Source: Actinoallomurus iriomotensis
Lineage (GTDB): Bacteria; Actinomycetota; Actinomycetes; Streptosporangiales; Streptosporangiaceae
Assembly: GCF_030269445.1 (NCBI RefSeq)
Contig: NZ_BSTJ01000002.1
Coordinates: 744,001-808,000, forward strand
Length of the DNA stretch: 64,000 nucleotides
Reading direction: 5' to 3'
Shown: positions 32,933-41,571 of the stretch, in pieces
Layout: the number at the start of each line of letters is the position of its first letter
Numbering within the stretch: position 1 is the first letter of the stretch
The notes under the pieces: model-generated
Database searches by the model: none
The model's input: only the letters and a program-made list of their open reading frames with translations
Told to the model about the DNA's origin: nothing
Position numbers and translations under genes: made by a program

Positions 32933-33373
32933 TCAGGCGACGGTCCACCGCCCGTCGCGCATGAGGTCGCGGCCGGCGATCTCGTTGGCCTCGCGCCACA
33001 CCTGGATCCGCGTCGGCCGGACGCGGAAGTAGGCGTAGCCGGTGAGCCCGCGCGGGTCGAAACCGTTCTTGGCCGCGAACGCGTCACCGGCATCCCGGTC
33101 GACCTCCACCATCTCCACCGTGCCCTCGATCATGACCACGTCCCGGGTCGGGCCGACGCCGAGGCGGGCCCGTCCGGTGGCGCTCAGGTTGCGGGCGGTC
33201 GGCGACGACGAGGGCGTGGACAGCAGCAGCGTGGCACCGTCCCACAGGAACGACAGCGGCACGAGGTACGGCCCGTCGTCACCGGCGGTGGCCACCCACG
33301 CGTCCTCGTCGACTTCGAGGCGGCGCAGCGTGTCCTGCTTGCGCTGCGCGGGCGTACGGGCGGGCTCGGGCAT
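32933..33373 (-). CDS. Pyridoxamine 5'-phosphate oxidase-family (PPOX/FDOR) protein
   Basis: 146 residues of the split-barrel flavin-binding fold: DAWVATAGDDGPYLVPLSFLWDG (in part), STPSSSPTARNLSATGRARLGVG and YFRVRPTRIQVWREANE at the C terminus. Such proteins in actinobacteria often bind FMN or F420 or heme. It lies between the VOC and first ligase genes on the same strand. Cofactor and substrate cannot be assigned by eye. Confidence 0.87.
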   Translation of the reverse strand: MPEPARTPAQRKQDTLRRLEVDEDAWVATAGDDGPYLVPLSFLWDGATLLLSTPSSSPTARNLSATGRARLGVGPTRDVVMIEGTVEMVEVDRDAGDAFAAKNGFDPRGLTGYAYFRVRPTRIQVWREANEIAGRDLMRDGRWTVA

Positions 33374-33436
33374 CGAGGGTCCTTTCCGTGGAAGACGGGG
33401 TCCGGCCCCGCCGCGGGGCCGGACCGGTCCAGAATG

Positions 33437-33781
33437 TCAGGCCACCTGGCGCAGGCCGACGACGTTGCCGTCCGCGTCCTTCACCGTGGCGATCAGGGTG
33501 CCGCCGCCGACGTCGCGGACGTCCTGGAGCGTCTCCGCGCCGCCCTCGACCAGCGCCTGGAGGCTCGCCTTGATGTCCTCGACGTGCCAGTAGGCGACGG
33601 GCCCGGCGCCGCCTTCACGGTGGCCGTTCGGGTCCAGGCCGACGTCCTGGCCGCCGACCTTGTAGCCGACGTAGTACGGCGTGTCCGCGTACGGCTCGAC
33701 GCCCGCCAGCCCGCCGTACAGGGCCTTGGCCGCCGCGAGGTCGGACACGGGGTAGATGATCGTCTTGATGCCATCGGTCAT
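33437..33781 (-). CDS. VOC family (glyoxalase/bleomycin resistance-like) protein
   Basis: 114 residues: IKTIIYPVSDLAAAKALYGGL, YYVGYKVGGQDVGLDPNGHR and the C-terminal TVKDADGNVVGLRQV. ATG 33781 is preceded by AAGGAGCACGCC; a 15-residue in-frame extension upstream is not needed. It lies in the minus-strand run between the second ligase and PPOX genes. Substrate unknown. Confidence 0.87.
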   Translation of the reverse strand: MTDGIKTIIYPVSDLAAAKALYGGLAGVEPYADTPYYVGYKVGGQDVGLDPNGHREGGAGPVAYWHVEDIKASLQALVEGGAETLQDVRDVGGGTLIATVKDADGNVVGLRQVA

Positions 33782-33887
33782 GGCGTGCTCCTTGCTGATC
33801 GGGACGGAACCCCCGGAGGGCTCCACCGCAGATCACGCTAGGGTCGGCGGCGCCGCGACGGCTTCTTCATTCCTGACCGATCACCCG

Positions 33888-35426
33888 TCAGATCGACTTC
33901 TCCCGGCCCGTCCAGTACGGATCGCGGATGAGGCGCTTGTAGAGCTTGCCGGTCGGCGTCCGCGGCAGCGCGTCGGGGAAGTCCACCGACCGGGGCGCCT
34001 TGTAGCCGGCCAGCGTGCGCCGGGAGAAGGCGATCAGCTCCTCCTCCAGCGCGTCCGAGGGCTCGTATCCGTCCTCCAGCTCGACCGCCGCCTTCACCTG
34101 CTCGCCGTACTCCTGGTCCGGCACGCCGAAGACGGCCACGTCGCGTACGGCCGGGTGGGTGATGAGCACGCCCTCGATCTCGGCCGGATAGATGTTCACC
34201 CCGCCGCTGATGATCATGTCGATGACGCGGTCGGAGAGGAACAGGTAGCCGTCCTCGTCGAGGTGGCCGACGTCGCCGGTGGTGAACAGCCCGTCGCGGT
34301 GCACGGAGGCGGTCTTGTCCGGGTCGCCCCAGTACTCCACGTCGTCGCCGCTGGTGTAGCGGAACCAGAGCTGGCCGCGCTCCCCCGCCGCGGCCGGCGA
34401 GCCGTCCTCGCGAAGCACGTGGATCTCGGCCATCGGCAGCGCGCGCCCGACCGTGCCGGGCCGCTCCAGCCACTCCCGCGACGACACGACGGTGTTCACC
34501 GACGACTCGGTGGAGCCGTAGTACTCGTACACGACCGGGCCCAGCCAGTCGATCATCCGCCGCTTGACCTCGGGCGAGCACGGCGCGGCGCCGTGCCAGA
34601 CGGCGGCGAGGCTCGACAGGTCGTACCCGCGCCGGGTCTCCTCGTCCAGGCGCAGCAGGCGGACGAACTGGGTCGGCACCAGGTGGACGTTGGTGATCCG
34701 GTGCTCCTCGATGAGGCGCAGCGTCTCCTCGGGGTCGAACGACTGCCGCATGACGACCGAGCGCCCCGCGCAGAGCATGACGTGCGACCACAGCCACTGC
34801 GCCGAGTGGTAGACCGGTCCGACCAGCAGCGACCGCCCGCCCTCCGGGATGGACAGCAGCTGCGCGGACCCCTCGGCGACGCCCTTCATCGTCTCCAGCG
34901 GGGCGCCGGTCGTGACGAGCTTGCGCCGCACGCCCTTCGGGCGCCCGGTCGTGCCCGACGTGTAGATCATCGGCCAGCCCATGACCTGCCCGGACGGCTC
35001 CCCGTCCGGTCCGCCGGCGAGGAACTCCTCGTACGGCTGGAAGCCCGGGACCTCGCCGATGCCGATCCGGAACGGCGTGTCCGCCGCCGCCTCGGCCGCC
35101 ACGTCCGCGAAGGCGTCCTCGGAGAACAGCGCCTTCGCTCCGGAGTCGGCGAGGACGTACCGCAGCTCGTCGGCGGTCCAGTGCCAGTTGACCAGGACGT
35201 ACCGCAGGCCGATGTGGGTGGCCGCGGCCATCAGCTCGAAGTACTCCCGGCGGTTGCCCGAGTGGATCGCGATGGCGTCGCCGTCGTCCAGGCCGAGGCC
35301 CCGCAGCGCACCCGCGAGGCGGTCGACGCGCGCCCGGAACTCCCGCCACGTGGTGACGCCGCGCTCGTCGGTGACGGCCGGCTCATCCGGTCGTGCCTCG
35401 GCGTACGGGCGGAGCAGTTCGGCCAT
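33888..35426 (-). CDS. Acyl-CoA synthetase (AMP-forming), FadD-like 2
   Basis: 512 residues: P-loop YTSGTTGRPKGVRRKL, A5 YEYYGSTESS, A7 FLSDRVIDMIISGGVN and catalytic Lys in PTGKLYKRLIRDPYW. The ATG has GGGAGGTCCCG upstream and follows the TetR stop by 16 bases, so the regulator and ligase are one transcript. It is a paralogue of the first ligase, sharing the KLYKRL end, and both are closest in style to FadD enzymes of steroid, aromatic or terpenoid acid catabolism; this is inference. Confidence 0.91.
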   Translation of the reverse strand: MAELLRPYAEARPDEPAVTDERGVTTWREFRARVDRLAGALRGLGLDDGDAIAIHSGNRREYFELMAAATHIGLRYVLVNWHWTADELRYVLADSGAKALFSEDAFADVAAEAAADTPFRIGIGEVPGFQPYEEFLAGGPDGEPSGQVMGWPMIYTSGTTGRPKGVRRKLVTTGAPLETMKGVAEGSAQLLSIPEGGRSLLVGPVYHSAQWLWSHVMLCAGRSVVMRQSFDPEETLRLIEEHRITNVHLVPTQFVRLLRLDEETRRGYDLSSLAAVWHGAAPCSPEVKRRMIDWLGPVVYEYYGSTESSVNTVVSSREWLERPGTVGRALPMAEIHVLREDGSPAAAGERGQLWFRYTSGDDVEYWGDPDKTASVHRDGLFTTGDVGHLDEDGYLFLSDRVIDMIISGGVNIYPAEIEGVLITHPAVRDVAVFGVPDQEYGEQVKAAVELEDGYEPSDALEEELIAFSRRTLAGYKAPRSVDFPDALPRTPTGKLYKRLIRDPYWTGREKSI

Positions 35427-35442
35427 CGGGACCTCCCGGTGT

Positions 35443-36090
35443 TCAGTGGGTCCGGGCCCCCGCCATGCGCAGCGCGAGCCCGACGTAGCGGGCCTCCAGC
35501 TCGGCGTGACTCAAGGGCCGGTGCTCGTGGAACCATTCGCTGATGTGGACACACATGTCAAGGATCGGCAGCGCGGTGAGCACGGCCGCCGTACGGTCGT
35601 CGCCCCCGACCAGGTCGAAGACCTGCTTCTTCTGACCGGCGAGCAGCACGTCGACCACGGTGTCGCGCAGGCGGCGCCGGATCGCGACGACCTCGTCGTA
35701 GTGCGCCCCGGTCAGTAGCGGGAACTCCCGGTTGGCCACGCGAGCGGTCTCCCGATGGTCGGAGTGCCGGGCGACGTAGACGCGCACGATCGCGCTGAGC
35801 TCGGCGACCGGGTCGCCCGCGACCGCCCCCACCGCCGCCGTCAGAACGCTCTCCAGCCGCAGGTGGATGTCGCGCACCACGGTGTAGAGCAGCTCGTCCT
35901 TGGACTCGAAGTGGTTGTAGAGCGCGCCGGGTGTCAGGCCGCACGCCTCGGTGATCTGCCGGACCGACGTCGCGATCGCGCCCTGCCGGTAGAACAGCTC
36001 GACTGCGGCGGCGGCCAGACGCTGCTGGAGCGGGGATCCCCCGACGGGCAGGCCGGTATCCGTCACCGTGTCACTCTCCCGTCTTGACAT
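35443..36090 (-). CDS. TetR-family regulator of the FadD gene run
   Basis: 215 residues. HTH: LAAAAVELFYRQGAIATSVRQITEACGLTPGALYNHFESKDEL in outline; the C-terminal domain (LESVLTAAVGAV, YVARHSDHRETARVANREF) resembles TetR_C groups found in KstR2-like acyl-CoA-responsive repressors. It is first in the minus-strand operon with FadD-like 2 and divergent from the MFS transporter, with overlapping promoters in a locally AT-rich gap. The likely effector is an acyl-CoA made by the ligases; inference. Confidence 0.9.
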   Translation of the reverse strand: MSRRESDTVTDTGLPVGGSPLQQRLAAAAVELFYRQGAIATSVRQITEACGLTPGALYNHFESKDELLYTVVRDIHLRLESVLTAAVGAVAGDPVAELSAIVRVYVARHSDHRETARVANREFPLLTGAHYDEVVAIRRRLRDTVVDVLLAGQKKQVFDLVGGDDRTAAVLTALPILDMCVHISEWFHEHRPLSHAELEARYVGLALRMAGARTH

Positions 36091-36113
36091 GCCACTTAAT
36101 TCGAGCGTACTAA
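36084..36113 (+). promoter_or_regulatory. Sigma-70 type promoter for the MFS gene
   Basis: TTGACA (36084-36089) and TACTAA (36108-36113) are 18 bases apart, the best -35/-10 match in the window. The -35 overlaps the first codons of the divergent tetR. An imperfect dyad, AATGAACGCTTATT (near 36130), lies downstream of the start site and may be the operator. Transcription would begin near 36120, leaving a leader of about 120 bases. Confidence 0.6.
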
Positions 36114-36239
36114 TATTTCCAACGCGTGAATGAACGCTTATTTACCCATGATGGCACAGGTCATGCGGCACATCGGCCTCGGGGGCGGGGCGTCTAATGG
36201 CGCTCTGGAGCAGCTCGCCCAATGGAAAAAGAGGAAGCG

Positions 36240-37760
36240 ATGGCTCCATCTGACCCGACGGCTCCCGCGGCGGCGGGATTCACCATCGACCGGCTCTGGC
36301 GCCGCGGCCTCGACCGGTATCCGAGCACAGGATCGCGCTACTGGTACCTGGCCGTGGCGGTGTTCGTCACAATCATCTTGTACTACGAGCTCTACGTGGC
36401 CGGCGGCGTCGCCCCGCTCGTGCTCGAGCACTTCAAGATGTCGTTCATCTACTACGTCAACATCCTTGTGCTGGCCAACCTCGTCGGCGCGTTCGGCTCG
36501 CTCGCGGCCGGCCTCGCCGACCGCTGGGGCCGCGCCAACCTGGTCGCGTACGGCCTGCTCGTCACCGGCGTGCTCGCCCTGATCACCCCGCTCGCACCGA
36601 ACAAGTTCGTCTTCGGGCTGTTCGCCGTGATCGGCGGCGTCGTCGAGGGCATGTGCCTGGTCGCGACGCCGGCGCTCGTCCGCGACTTCTCCCCGCAGAT
36701 CGGCCGCGCGTCCGCAATGGGCTTCTGGACGCTCGGGCCCGTCGTCGGCAGCCTGGTCGTCAGCTTCGTCGCCAACCGCACGCTGCCGCACCTGGACAAC
36801 TCCTGGTCCAGCCAGTTCTACATCGTCGGCGTCGTCGGCCTCGTGGCGTTCGTGATCGCGCTGTTCGGGCTGCGCGAGCTCAAACCCGGGCTCCGCGACC
36901 AGGTGATGGTCAGCGCCGGCGACCGCGAGCTCATCGAGGCGCGTGCCGACAGCGCCGAGCGGACGGTCGACCTCGACCGGCCGTGGGGGCAGATGCTGCG
37001 CCTGGACATCCTCGCTCCCGCGCTCGGGATCAGCATCTTCCTGCTGATCTACTACACCGCGGTCGGCTTCTTCACCGTCTACCTGACCTCCAACTTCGGC
37101 TTCACCACGTCGAAGGCCAACGGCATCAACACCTGGTACTGGGCGATCAACGCGATCAGCCTCGTGGTCGTCGGCGCCCTGTCGGACCGGCTGCGGGTGC
37201 GCAAGCCGTTCATGGTGGCCGGCACCGTGCTCGCGGTGGTGATGACGTTCATCTTCATGACCCGCACGACGCACCCGGACACGAGCTCGACCACGCTCAT
37301 CGTGATCATCGCCCTGCTCTCGCTCGGCCTCGCGACGGCGTACGCCCCGTGGATGGCGGCGTTCACCGAGACGATCGAGAGGCGCAACCCGGCGCTGACC
37401 GCGACCGGCCTGGCGATCTGGGGCTGGATCCTGCGCATCGTGGTCTGCCTGGCCTTCTTCGTCCTCCCGTACGTCGTCAGCGCGGTGGACAAACTGGTCG
37501 AGGCTCCGGCCGTACTGGCCCAGGTGAAGGCCGCCGGCGCCAATCCGCCACCCGCGCTGCTCGCCGAGGTCGGGAAGATCAAGAGCGCCGCCGCCGACGC
37601 GCCGCACCAGTGGCAGGCCTGGTGGTGGGTGTGCATCGTGGCCGAGATCCTGTTCCTCGGCCTGATGCTGCCGCTGGTCGGCCGCTGGAGCCCGAAGGCG
37701 GCCAAGGCCGACGCCGAGGCGCACGAACGCGAGGTCGCCCGCCTCACCGGCGCCTCCTGA
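36240..37760 (+). CDS. Major facilitator superfamily transporter
   Basis: 506 residues with 12 predicted membrane segments. The loop 2-3 motif ADRWGRANLVAYG and its repeat SDRLRVRKPFMVAG in the second half mark the MFS fold. The sequence pattern (TLYYELYVAGG-like first helix, ATPALVRDFSPQIGRASAMGFWTLGP) is that of the metabolite/H+ symporter type. ATG 36240 is chosen for GAGG five bases upstream; an ATG 18 bases earlier also exists. It is divergent from the TetR-FadD operon, so it probably imports the acid the ligases activate. Confidence 0.9.
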   Translation: MAPSDPTAPAAAGFTIDRLWRRGLDRYPSTGSRYWYLAVAVFVTIILYYELYVAGGVAPLVLEHFKMSFIYYVNILVLANLVGAFGSLAAGLADRWGRANLVAYGLLVTGVLALITPLAPNKFVFGLFAVIGGVVEGMCLVATPALVRDFSPQIGRASAMGFWTLGPVVGSLVVSFVANRTLPHLDNSWSSQFYIVGVVGLVAFVIALFGLRELKPGLRDQVMVSAGDRELIEARADSAERTVDLDRPWGQMLRLDILAPALGISIFLLIYYTAVGFFTVYLTSNFGFTTSKANGINTWYWAINAISLVVVGALSDRLRVRKPFMVAGTVLAVVMTFIFMTRTTHPDTSSTTLIVIIALLSLGLATAYAPWMAAFTETIERRNPALTATGLAIWGWILRIVVCLAFFVLPYVVSAVDKLVEAPAVLAQVKAAGANPPPALLAEVGKIKSAAADAPHQWQAWWWVCIVAEILFLGLMLPLVGRWSPKAAKADAEAHEREVARLTGAS

Positions 37761-37795
37761 GGGAACCTCTCCGGCCGTCCGGTCGTCGCACAGTG

Positions 37796-38740
37796 GTGAC
37801 GCTCACCAGTGAACAGCGAGACCGGGCGGCCGGAGTGCTCCTGGGCGCGGCCTGCGGCGACGCGCTCGGCGTGCCGTACGAGTTCGCCGCTCCCCTGTCC
37901 CCCACGGCCGTCCCCGCGATGATCGGCGGCGGCCTCGGCCCGTACGCGCCGGGCGAGTACAGCGACGACACCCAGATGCAGGTGTGCGTCGCCGAGGTCG
38001 CGGCGAGAGGACGCGGCCTGCGGTCGGACCTCGCGCTGGACGGGGTCGCGGTCCGGTTCCTGCGGTGGTACCGCGAGGGCGCCAGCGACATCGGCAACCA
38101 GACCCGCGCGGTGCTCGGGTCCGTCGACCGGACCGGCGGCCTGTCATCGGAGATGCGCCGCGCCGCCGACGACCTGCACGCCCGTACGGGCCGCAGCGCG
38201 GGCAACGGGTCGCTGATGCGCACCGCCGTCGTCGCACTGCCGTACCTGGAGGACCCGGCCGCCATGATGGAGGCGGCCCGGCTGGTCAGCGGCCTGACCC
38301 ACGCCGACGACCTGGCCGGCGACGCGTGCGTGCTGTGGTGCGCGGGTGTACGCCGCGCGGTGCTGGAGGGCACCTACGACGGCGTGCGCGAGGGGCTGGC
38401 GTACCTGCCGCCGTCGCGCCGCGACGCGTGGGCCTCCCGGCTGGCCGAGGCCGAGGCCGCGCCCCCGCAGCGGTTCAGCCCGAACGGCTTCGTCGTCCCG
38501 GCGCTGCAGGCGGCGTGGTCGGCGGTGACGCACACGTCGTCGCTGCCGGACGGCCTGTTCGCCGCGGTACGGGCCGGCGACGACACCGACACGGTCGCCG
38601 CGATCGCGGGCGCGCTCCTGGGCGCACGCCACGGCGCGTCGGCCGTACCGGAGGAGTGGCGGGCGAAGGTGCACGGCTGGCCGGGCCTGACCGCCGACGA
38701 CCTGACCACCCTCGCCGTCCGCGCCGCCGAGTCCGCCTAG
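37796..38740 (+). CDS. ADP-ribosylglycohydrolase (DraG-like) family protein
   Basis: 314 residues: GVLLGAACGDALGVPYEF at the N terminus, metal-binding SDDTQMQVCVAE, NGSLMRTAVVAL and the C-terminal GDDTDTVAAIAGALLGARHG. These Asp clusters ligate the two Mg ions that position ADP-ribose. GTG 37796 (or 37793) starts at the conserved block 35 bases after the MFS stop; no strong ribosome site is seen. It would remove ADP-ribose from proteins or nucleic acids, or act on related ribosides. Confidence 0.9.
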   Translation: MTLTSEQRDRAAGVLLGAACGDALGVPYEFAAPLSPTAVPAMIGGGLGPYAPGEYSDDTQMQVCVAEVAARGRGLRSDLALDGVAVRFLRWYREGASDIGNQTRAVLGSVDRTGGLSSEMRRAADDLHARTGRSAGNGSLMRTAVVALPYLEDPAAMMEAARLVSGLTHADDLAGDACVLWCAGVRRAVLEGTYDGVREGLAYLPPSRRDAWASRLAEAEAAPPQRFSPNGFVVPALQAAWSAVTHTSSLPDGLFAAVRAGDDTDTVAAIAGALLGARHGASAVPEEWRAKVHGWPGLTADDLTTLAVRAAESA

Positions 38741-39552
38741 CGTTCTTGAGCCACCCACTCCCGCAGAAGTGCGAGGAAGTCGTCGGGCCGCTCCAAAGAG
38801 GGCAGGTGGGCGACGTCGGGCCAGTCGACACGGCGAGCGTCGGGCAGGGCCCGGCAGATCCGCTCAGCGGAGTCCAGAGTGGTGTCGAGGTCGCGCCCTC
38901 CGACCAGGACAAGGACCGGGATGGTGAGATCAGGCAGGCGTTCGAGCGCAGGTGGGGCGAACTCTGCCTCGTCGGTCTCCCCCAGTGACTCGGTGACCTC
39001 GAACGCGCGCCGCTGCATACGGCGCACGTGGTCTTGGACGCCGGATGCCACATCGGATGGCTCGCGGCCGCGGCCGACCACCCACGTGGCGATGTTGGCC
39101 TCCACCGCCGCGTCGAGGTCGCGTGCGGCCAGGGCGTTCTTCTCCGCTTCGAAGAAGCGCTCGAGATCCTCGGTCGACTCCGCCAGCAGACTGCCGCCCG
39201 GCGGGCAGAGCAGCAGGGACACGGCCAGCCCCGGTCGGGAGAGGGCGGCCTCGGTCGCGACCCCGGCTCCGAGCGAGCCCGCCACGAGGTGACATCGAGT
39301 GATACCGAGGTGCTCCAACGCGGACAGGACGTCCTCGGCGTGTGACCAGCGAGCGCCGGGTGGCCTACTGGACTCACCGAAGCCGCGAAGGTCGAGGCGG
39401 ACGACTTCGTACTCGGCCGCGAGCGCCTCCCACTGGGCATCCCACATGGTCCGGTCGGCCACGCCGGCGTGAATGAGGATGATCGGAGTGCCGTCACCGC
39501 GCCCGGCACGTTCGTAGGCGATCCCCTGCGGGGTGTACTGGTGTGTGCGCAC
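38737..39552 (-). CDS. Alpha/beta fold hydrolase
   Basis: 271 residues: THQYTPQGIAYERAG start, ILIHAGVADRTMWDAQWEAL, RLDLRGFGESSRP, nucleophile Ser in VAGSLGAGVATEAAL, Asp in LVGGRDLDTTL and His in DVAHLPSLERPDDFLALL. GTG 39552 was chosen because homology begins there and GGAG lies just upstream; a longer frame is open but lacks similarity. It is convergent with the glycohydrolase gene, and both stops share one CTAG. Confidence 0.88.
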   Translation of the reverse strand: MRTHQYTPQGIAYERAGRGDGTPIILIHAGVADRTMWDAQWEALAAEYEVVRLDLRGFGESSRPPGARWSHAEDVLSALEHLGITRCHLVAGSLGAGVATEAALSRPGLAVSLLLCPPGGSLLAESTEDLERFFEAEKNALAARDLDAAVEANIATWVVGRGREPSDVASGVQDHVRRMQRRAFEVTESLGETDEAEFAPPALERLPDLTIPVLVLVGGRDLDTTLDSAERICRALPDARRVDWPDVAHLPSLERPDDFLALLREWVAQER

Positions 39553-39664
39553 AGGTCTCCGGGGTCGGGGACCGAGGACGAGACCAAGGAAACACCTGCC
39601 AGGATCCAGAGCAAACGGTTTTTCAGGCGCGCGGCGCGAGGTGAGGGATCGGAGGCCGGGACGG

Positions 39665-40186
39665 GTGGATGAGCCGTTGCGTGCGGAGGTGGGGTCGCTG
39701 CGGGCCACACGGTGGTTCGCGGACGCGCCGGTGCCGACGCGCGAGATCGTACGAGTGCTCGAGGCGGCGCGCTGGACCGGGTCGGCGCGCAACCGCCAGC
39801 CGTGGCGGTTCATCGTCGTCCGCGACCGCGGCCTGCGGGAGGAGCTGAGCCTGCTAGGCGGTTACGCGGCACACCTGGCCGCCGCTCCGGTGGCCGTACT
39901 GCTCGCGGTGGACCACGCGACCGGGGGCGAGGACGCGGAGTTCGACGCCGGCCGGGCCGCGCAGAGCCTCATGCTCGCCGCGCACGGCCTGGGCCTGGGC
40001 AGCTGCCCGGTGTCGTTCTTCCCCGCTCCCAACGCCGAGCAGGCGGGGCGGCTGGTCGGCGTCGAGACTCCGTGGAAGGTGCGGACCGCGATCGCGCTCG
40101 GCCACCCCGCGCGGGCGCCGCGGGGCAGATCCGCGATCCCCGCCGGGCGGCTGCCCCTGGATCAGGTCGTTCGCTGGATCGACTGA
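39665..40186 (+). CDS. Nitroreductase-family protein
   Basis: 173 residues. RATRWFADAPVPTREIVRVLEAARWTGSARNRQPWRFIVVRD (in part) is the FMN-binding N-terminal motif; AAQSLMLAAHGLGLGSCPV and the end VRTAIALGHPARAPR are also typical. GTG 39665 has GGAGGCCGGG upstream. Members reduce nitroaromatics, quinones or enones with NAD(P)H. It is followed immediately by decayed gene fragments. Confidence 0.88.
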   Translation: MDEPLRAEVGSLRATRWFADAPVPTREIVRVLEAARWTGSARNRQPWRFIVVRDRGLREELSLLGGYAAHLAAAPVAVLLAVDHATGGEDAEFDAGRAAQSLMLAAHGLGLGSCPVSFFPAPNAEQAGRLVGVETPWKVRTAIALGHPARAPRGRSAIPAGRLPLDQVVRWID

Positions 40187-40189
40187 GAG

Positions 40190-40394
40190 TCCTTCGGATC
40201 CGCAATCCGCGGCAGGAGCATCCCCGTCTTCTCACCGCCGTCGCCTACCTCGGGGCCCTGGGCCCGGACGGCGAGCGGGAGCTGGAGAAGGCGCTGCGGT
40301 CCGGGCGAACGCCACGGTTGTACGTGATCGAGGCCGAGTACGCGCTGCACATGGCGCGGAGCGAGCTCGCCGCCGACGGCGAGGCCCGGCGGCA
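40190..40394 (+). pseudogene. Fragment of an unrecognised gene
   Basis: The frame reads RNPRQEHPRLLTAVAYLGAL then ELEKALRSGRTPRLYVIEAEYALHMARSELA, which is protein-like, but there is no credible start, and the frame passes directly into a glycosyl-hydrolase-like fragment near residue ADGEARRQGFDPL. It looks like an internal or 3' piece fused by deletion. I cannot name the family. Confidence 0.4.
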
Positions 40395-40719
40395 GGGCTT
40401 CGACCCTCTCCGCGTCGGGTTCGACACGACCCCGTTGTCCGGCCCGGGCGAGGACTTCGTCGCGGCGCCCACCGACCACGGCGGCACGGAGTTCACGGCC
40501 GCCCTCGGCTACGTCGGTCTCGACCTCTTCCCCGACGTCTTCCAGCCGCCATCGGCGTCTACACGCACTTCGCCCTGCGCGACGCCGACAGCTCGGCGCC
40601 CGGGCTCTTCCACACCTTCGGCCTGCTGACCGACGACTACCGGCCGAAGCCCGCCTTCGCGGCGTACCAGGCGCTCATCGAGCGGTTCGGCTGGCCGTAC
40701 GGGGCAGGTCGGCGCCGCA
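40395..40719 (+). pseudogene. Decayed glycoside-hydrolase-like gene, 3' part
   Basis: LRVGFDTTPLSGPGEDFVAA and ALGYVGLDLFPDVFQPP in one frame are followed, in the next frame, by IGVYTHFALRDADSSAPGLF and HTFGLLTDDYRPKPAFAAYQALI. These are the last strands and C terminus of a TIM-barrel glycosyl-hydrolase-like protein of actinomycetes; the stretch with the second catalytic Glu is missing between them. An internal deletion plus frame change near 40550 makes it non-functional. The end overlaps the convergent zinc-ribbon gene. Confidence 0.5.
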
Positions 40720-41193
40720 GAGGGCGCAGACGAAGTCGTGATCCTTGACCAGGTTGCGCTCGCGGCACCGGGGGCAGTGGCGGAAGACGACCGGGTCGGT
40801 GAAACGGCCGGGGTGCGGCAGGCCCGCGGCGTCGAGGGCGGCGGCGACGGCGGGCCAGGAGTCAGAGTCGGGGCAGTAGCCGGTCGAGTGGTTGCCGACC
40901 TCGCTGACGGTCCAGCGGCCCTGCTCGTGCACGAAGGTCATCTCTCCGGCGCTCAGCACGGACGCGCCGCCGGCGCAGGCGACGTGCTCGCTCCGCCGGG
41001 GCGCGAGCCGCAGCGACCCGCCGCGATCGACGACGAAGGTGAAGGGCTCGGCCCGCTCGTCCGCGTCGCGCGACGCCAGCCAGGCGGCGAGGTCGCCCGG
41101 CGACCTGATCGGGCGCCCGGCGGCATCGGGCCGTACGGCGGCGAGCAGGTCGGCGGGGCCCACGTAGCGGTACGCGTACGGCTCGTCGGTCAC
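40675..41193 (-). CDS. Hypothetical protein with C-terminal zinc ribbon
   Basis: 172 residues. The body (YRYVGPADLLAAVRPDAAGR, DLAAWLASRD, FTFVVDRGGSLRLAPRRSEH, TFVHEQGRWTVSEVGNHSTG) resembles a conserved actinobacterial protein of unknown role. It ends with a CPRC...CALC zinc ribbon. GTG 41193 is chosen because the long upstream extension is basic and non-conserved in look. Its last codons overlap the decayed hydrolase on the other strand, so the 3' end may have been set by a rearrangement. Confidence 0.7.
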   Translation of the reverse strand: MTDEPYAYRYVGPADLLAAVRPDAAGRPIRSPGDLAAWLASRDADERAEPFTFVVDRGGSLRLAPRRSEHVACAGGASVLSAGEMTFVHEQGRWTVSEVGNHSTGYCPDSDSWPAVAAALDAAGLPHPGRFTDPVVFRHCPRCRERNLVKDHDFVCALCGADLPRTASRTAR

Positions 41194-41237
41194 CCGGCGA
41201 ACGTATCCGACCGCCGCGTCATCCGGAGGCGCGGCGG

Positions 41238-41441
41238 TCAGTCCTCCGCCGCGGAGCCGTCGGCGCGGGGCCGGATCAAACCGCCCTGTTGGTGAGAGTC
41301 GTCGTGGCGGTGAGCGATGCGCACGGCATACTCGCGCGGCGAGACTCCCAGTTGCCATGAGCAGACCGCGCAGCTCAGGTGGTCGTGGGAGGTCTGTTCG
41401 TCGTGCTCCACCTCGACGACGCCAATCCGCAGGTTCTCCAC
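41238..41441 (-). CDS. Small His/Asp-rich CxxC protein
   Basis: 67 residues starting with GTG: VVEVEHDEQTSHDHLSCAVC then SWQLGVSPREYAVRIAHRHD. The His-rich flanks and CAVC could bind a metal. It lies upstream of, and on the same strand as, the zinc-ribbon protein. I do not recognise the family; coding is supported by composition only. Confidence 0.45.
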   Translation of the reverse strand: MENLRIGVVEVEHDEQTSHDHLSCAVCSWQLGVSPREYAVRIAHRHDDSHQQGGLIRPRADGSAAED

Positions 41442-41571
41442 GGACCGAACCGTACACGGAGCGTAACCGCGCCCTCCACTCTCGTGATCTGCGTGTCCGG
41501 CTGCCGAAAAAGCCCATTTAAGGCGGCATCTGGATTTGTCTTTTATTTGCAGCCACTCAAGAGGGTCCGGG

